Shown: in pieces, positions 6,236-8,873 of the stretch
Position numbering within the stretch: position 1 is the stretch's first letter
How the letters are laid out: the number at the start of each line of letters is the position of its first letter
Notes under the pieces: model-generated
Database searches by the model: none
What the model was told of the DNA's origin: nothing
The model's input: the letters and a program-made list of their open reading frames with translations, nothing else
Translations under genes and position numbers: made by a program
Assembly: GCF_018373095.1 (NCBI RefSeq)
Contig: NZ_JAHAHT010000074.1
Coordinates: forward strand, 1-8,873
Reading direction: 5' to 3'
DNA length: 8,873 nucleotides
Source: Haemophilus parahaemolyticus
Lineage (GTDB): Bacteria > Pseudomonadota > Gammaproteobacteria > Enterobacterales > Pasteurellaceae

Positions 6236-6934
6236 CTACGCTGAATCTTCAGGCGGTGGCGATGGTTCTTTGTTGTCGGCTTTTGCTTTTTCGATGGCTT
6301 TTTCAAGGGCGGAAATACTGCCTTTAACGCCTACGTCCTGATCAAGCTCTAATGCACGCTTGAGATAAGCGAGAGCGGTTTCAGATTCGCTGTCTTTTAA
6401 GCCTTCGCCTAATTCACGCAACAGTTTGGCTCGCACTTCGTCTGGCATATCGTGTTCAGCCGTCATTTGTTGCACTTGCGCCAAGCAAGCCACTTCAAAC
6501 GGTTTTTTGGCTGTGCGGGCTTTTTTGGATAAGTCCGCAAATTCTTCTGCCACGGTGGTCGCCAAGGTGCGGTTAAAACGCGCCGGCAGCACTAAATCGT
6601 GAAAGAGGGCGTATTCCGCAATTTTCAGGGCATAATCTAAAATCCCTGCATCAATACACCACACCAGCCACGTCATCAGCACGGCATCTTGCACGCCTGT
6701 GCCAGCTTGCAATACACCATCAATCCACGGTTGATATTCGGCAAAGATATTGGCTTTGATTTCAGCACGACGTTCCATTGATTGCACTTGGCTCAACTGG
6801 CGTTTGTGGGCGTTAAGTTGAGCGAGGAGCAAATCATAGCCGCTTAAATGGGTGTAAGCCTCGAGCAAAGAACCGGAGAGTTTCTCCGCTTCTTTGCGTA
6901 GTCGGTTTGCTCTAGTGGGTCTCATTTGGTGCAT
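6236..6934 (-). CDS. M: Terminase small subunit, P2 gpM-like
   Basis: gpM is the small terminase subunit of P2, assigned the endonuclease role in cutting cos and initiating packaging with the ATPase subunit gpP. The 232-residue product compares with 247 in P2. Shared blocks are VQSMERRAEIKANIF, YQPWIDGVLQAGTG and VLMTWLVWCIDAG in the first half, and ATTVAEEFADL and DMPDEVRAKLLRELGEGL in the second. The C-terminus is a helical, charged tail ending in a short Pro-rich stretch (EPSPPPEDSA). The gene overlaps the 3' end of N by 23 bases. Two ATG codons are possible (6934 and 6925), neither with a strong ribosome binding site, so it is probably translationally coupled to N. Confidence 0.92.
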   Translation of the reverse strand: MHQMRPTRANRLRKEAEKLSGSLLEAYTHLSGYDLLLAQLNAHKRQLSQVQSMERRAEIKANIFAEYQPWIDGVLQAGTGVQDAVLMTWLVWCIDAGILDYALKIAEYALFHDLVLPARFNRTLATTVAEEFADLSKKARTAKKPFEVACLAQVQQMTAEHDMPDEVRAKLLRELGEGLKDSESETALAYLKRALELDQDVGVKGSISALEKAIEKAKADNKEPSPPPEDSA

Positions 6935-7949
6935 CTACCATTTTAATGTTTTTGAGGTAGGCGACCTGCTCGTAGTTTTCGACTACCCAATCATCATTTG
7001 ATGAGGTGAAATCTTCATAGCGGTCACGCTCAGGGTTATCTTTTAAGGTGCGACGGAGTGCGCCTTCTTGGTAGTAGATGGATAAATTATCCAAGCGGGT
7101 AATCAAAATGCAGCCTTTCGGGAAGTATGGTACTTGCACTGCACGCAACCCACCCACGCGTTTTTGGCTGATGATGGTGTCGCCCGCAAGCTGTTCTGTG
7201 GCTTTTGGATTATTGACCAGTGGAAAGTATTTATCTGCTAATAAGTCACGCCCCATAATGGCGACTAATTGGGTGTCGTCTTGGAATTGTGGTTCAATAA
7301 GATCAGTGACAGCATCAAACACTAACGCATCTAATGTTTTGTAAGTATGGCCTTCGCCCACTTCAATTTTGCCTGAGCCTTGTGTTTCTTCGCTCATCAC
7401 ACGTTCAGAGGCGTGTTCTTCGATTTTAGCTAACCAGCCTTTGCCCACATCTTGCAATAATTTATTGGTTTGGCGATTGGATGTAGCCGCACGGCTTGCA
7501 CCATTAAAACCAATCATAATGCGGTCTAACGCCATACGCTCCGCTTTGACTGCACCGACTTTTTGAGCGAAATCAGGGAATTTTGCCCACATATCTAAGG
7601 TGCCATAGCGTAAGTGTGTGTCGTAGTTGATTTGTTGGCATGCATACGCAATCGCTGATAACGTGTGAATATCTTGGGTTTCGCGTGATTTAGTTGTGGT
7701 ATCGGTAGTGCTTGCGATTGTGCCTGCAACACCTAAGCCTAGTGTTTCGCCTTGAGCTTCTACCACTGGCACGATGTTAATCATTTTCAAAAATTCAGAA
7801 GACTCTTGCACTTTCTTCTCTAATTTTTGCTGTACGCTTGGGGTTACGTTGAATTTTTGCCCTGCTTGTAAGCCTGAAAATTCAAGCTGATTGTCTTCTG
7901 CTACGCCTGCTAAATAGGCATTGAATACTTTACGAGTTTCTTGACGCAT
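6912..7949 (-). CDS. N: Major capsid protein precursor, P2 gpN-like
   Basis: This 345-residue protein is an unmistakable homologue of P2 gpN (357 residues), the HK97-fold major head protein. It starts MRQETRKVFNAYLAGVAE against MRQETRFKFNAYLSRVAE in P2. It also shares GSIASTTDT-like (GTIASTTDT, near residues 75-83), LLADKYFPLVNN, DTIISQKRVGGL and LDNLSIYYQEGALRR. In P2 about 31 N-terminal residues are removed by the gpO protease after assembly; the matching junction here should fall near residues 30-35. An AAGGAAG ribosome binding site lies seven bases before the ATG. It follows O after a 21-base gap and overlaps M. Confidence 0.97.
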   Translation of the reverse strand: MRQETRKVFNAYLAGVAEDNQLEFSGLQAGQKFNVTPSVQQKLEKKVQESSEFLKMINIVPVVEAQGETLGLGVAGTIASTTDTTTKSRETQDIHTLSAIAYACQQINYDTHLRYGTLDMWAKFPDFAQKVGAVKAERMALDRIMIGFNGASRAATSNRQTNKLLQDVGKGWLAKIEEHASERVMSEETQGSGKIEVGEGHTYKTLDALVFDAVTDLIEPQFQDDTQLVAIMGRDLLADKYFPLVNNPKATEQLAGDTIISQKRVGGLRAVQVPYFPKGCILITRLDNLSIYYQEGALRRTLKDNPERDRYEDFTSSNDDWVVENYEQVAYLKNIKMVDAPNETH

Positions 7950-7970
7950 AATGCTTCCTTGGTAATTGGA

Positions 7971-8786
7971 TTAGAAAAAACGACCGCTTGTTTCATCGGC
8001 ACCGCTTGAGCCAGTTGCCTTTGGTGTTGGCGTGTAATGCTTGCTTTCTTCTTCGGCTAGTTTGGCAAACTTCGCATCATATTCTGCGATTTTTTCGGCA
8101 AACTTGGCTTTTTCGATATTGGCTTTTTCAAGCTCAGTTTCCAAATTCGCCACGCTTTCGCCTAAAAGCAAAATGGAGGCTTGCATATCAGCAAATAAAA
8201 CGCCTTCTTCATTTTTCTGTGCTTTCTCTTCTTCAGCTTTACGAGCAAATAACGCTTTGACTTGTGCCAAAATGGACGGCTTTTCTTCGTTAAATTCAAA
8301 TTCGGTTTCAACTGCAGCAGTAAATAAGTTTTCAGGTTTTAATTTTCTGCCGTTTAAGCCGTTATGCGAAAATGCCAACATTTCCGTGCCAAGGCTTGCG
8401 GGGTTATCCGTTACGGCTAAACCGACTAAATAGGCTTTCCCTGTATCGGCAAAATTGGTGTCAATTTCTACGGATGTGTAAACCTTTTGCCCTTTTTTGT
8501 TGAGTTCAATTAAAGCATCGGTCGGTTGGATTTGTGCCAGCAACTGCAATTTGCCATCTTCACGTTCTTCTGCTTTAAGTGCTAGCACATCGCCAAAGCA
8601 GTACGAGTTCGCCATTTCTGGCATATAAAGGGTAAATTTAATGTGATCTAAATTCAGGCGTGCACCGTAGGTATTTTTCGGGTCGTAGCTTGCTACCGCT
8701 TCTTCAATCCAACGGCGTTCAATGGCACGACCGTCTGTGGTTGCACCTTCAGTAGCGACCACCACCCATTTTGATTTTTTAGACAT
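7971..8786 (-). CDS. O: Capsid scaffolding protein and maturation protease, P2 gpO-like
   Basis: gpO is both the internal scaffold and the serine protease that matures the P2 head. The product has 271 residues (284 in P2). The N-terminal protease half (about 1-140) carries candidate triad residues Asp18, His48 and Ser105 (in YTSVEI), closely matching P2's Asp19, His48 and Ser107. VGLAVTDNPASLGTEML (about 121-137) is another family block. The C-terminal part (about 180-255) is Ala/Glu/Lys-rich coiled coil, the scaffolding region, with a low-complexity tail SSGADETSGRFF. That tail is encoded by two uptake-sequence cores. An AGGA ribosome binding site lies eight bases before the ATG. It heads the late head operon. 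Confidence 0.96.
   Translation of the reverse strand: MSKKSKWVVVATEGATTDGRAIERRWIEEAVASYDPKNTYGARLNLDHIKFTLYMPEMANSYCFGDVLALKAEEREDGKLQLLAQIQPTDALIELNKKGQKVYTSVEIDTNFADTGKAYLVGLAVTDNPASLGTEMLAFSHNGLNGRKLKPENLFTAAVETEFEFNEEKPSILAQVKALFARKAEEEKAQKNEEGVLFADMQASILLLGESVANLETELEKANIEKAKFAEKIAEYDAKFAKLAEEESKHYTPTPKATGSSGADETSGRFF
7982..8009 (-). repeat. Two direct uptake-sequence cores in the 3' end of O
   Basis: On the minus strand TCAAGCGGTG (8009-8000) and ACAAGCGGTC (7991-7982) lie 18 bases apart in the same orientation and reading frame, encoding SSG and TSG. The second is a perfect Apl-type core and is followed closely by six T residues just before the stop codon. Confidence 0.8.
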
Positions 8787-8873
8787 AATGGAGTCCTTTG
8801 GGGAAGGTTAAGAAATTGGCAATGATGATTCCAATTTTTGAAAAAGGCTTCAATGTATTCAGAATGTGAAGTG
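8787..8873. promoter_or_regulatory. Upstream region of O, probable late promoter area
   Basis: In P2 the O operon and the P-Q genes are divergent, and their Ogr-activated late promoters lie between O and P. This 87-base stretch is the equivalent place. It holds O's ribosome binding site and an interrupted inverted repeat CTTCA (8848-8852), 14 bases, TGAAG (8867-8871). No exact TGT-N12-ACA Ogr-type site and no strong -35/-10 pair is visible. The promoter call is from context, not from a recognised motif. Confidence 0.35.
8854..8873 (+). CDS. Possible first codons of the large terminase ATPase gene (gpP-like), partial
   Basis: An ATG at 8854 opens a frame (MYSECE and part of the next codon) to the right edge, with AAAAAGG (8841-8847) six bases upstream as a ribosome binding site. 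In P2-like phages the large terminase gene starts divergently from O at about this distance. Six residues are too few to recognise the family, so the call rests on position, orientation and the ribosome binding site. An earlier ATG pair at 8822/8825 is closed by the TGA at 8867. Confidence 0.35.

Noticed and set aside
6121..6306. A 61-codon minus-strand frame spanning the M-L gap
   Set aside because: It overlaps the end of M in another frame, is low-complexity and basic with no family resemblance; it looks like chance.
8787..8873. P2 Ogr-type TGT-N12-ACA site upstream of O
   Set aside because: TGT at 8854 is followed after 12 bases by AAG, not ACA, and no other copy fits; only a different weak dyad is present.
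1..8873. tRNA genes, CRISPR arrays, insertion sequences and attachment sites
   Set aside because: No cloverleaf, regularly spaced repeats, transposase or integrase coding, or terminal inverted repeats were seen; the window is entirely internal to the phage.

Overview
This window is the head-completion, lysis and tail-completion segment of a P2-type (Peduovirus-like) temperate myophage, most likely a prophage. Nearly everything is on the minus strand, so it reads from right to left. In P2 nomenclature the order is O (scaffold/protease), N (major capsid), M (small terminase), L (head completion), X (tail protein), a lambda-S-like holin, an M15 peptidoglycan endopeptidase, Rz/Rz1 spanins (LysB/LysC), a TraR/DksA-type zinc finger protein, R, S and a truncated T (tape measure). 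The assignments rest on protein motifs recalled from P2 and related phages; no database search was possible.

The host is probably a member of the Pasteurellaceae with the Apl-type DNA uptake signal (Actinobacillus pleuropneumoniae / Mannheimia haemolytica / Haemophilus ducreyi group). The 7-mer AAGCGGT occurs about 11 times on the two strands, against about one expected by chance. Two copies carry the full ACAAGCGGTC core. I saw no exact Hin-type AAGTGCGGT.

Layout: 8787-8873 is the upstream region of O. It may hold the divergent late promoters and the first codons of the large terminase gene on the plus strand. 8786-6236 is the head operon (O, N, M). 6124-5415 holds L and X. 5413-4141 is the lysis cassette: holin, endopeptidase, and Rz with Rz1 starting inside it. 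4141-2957 holds the zinc finger protein, R and S. From L to S the genes are packed with start/stop overlaps (TAATG, ATGA, ATGAGTAA, ATGAGTGA) or very short gaps, which suggests a single translationally coupled late operon. 2363-1 is the 5' part of the tape measure gene, which runs off the left edge.

The most interesting element is a small cassette on the opposite (plus) strand between S and T. It has a good sigma70-like promoter (TTGAAT, 17-base spacer, TATGAT) whose -10 box overlaps the tape measure start codon, a strong AGGAGGA ribosome binding site, a 174-residue four-helix membrane protein of unknown function, and a hairpin/T-run terminator built from an inverted pair of uptake sequences. 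It has the parts expected of a phage moron: an independently expressed gene that could be active in the lysogen and run against the late transcript.
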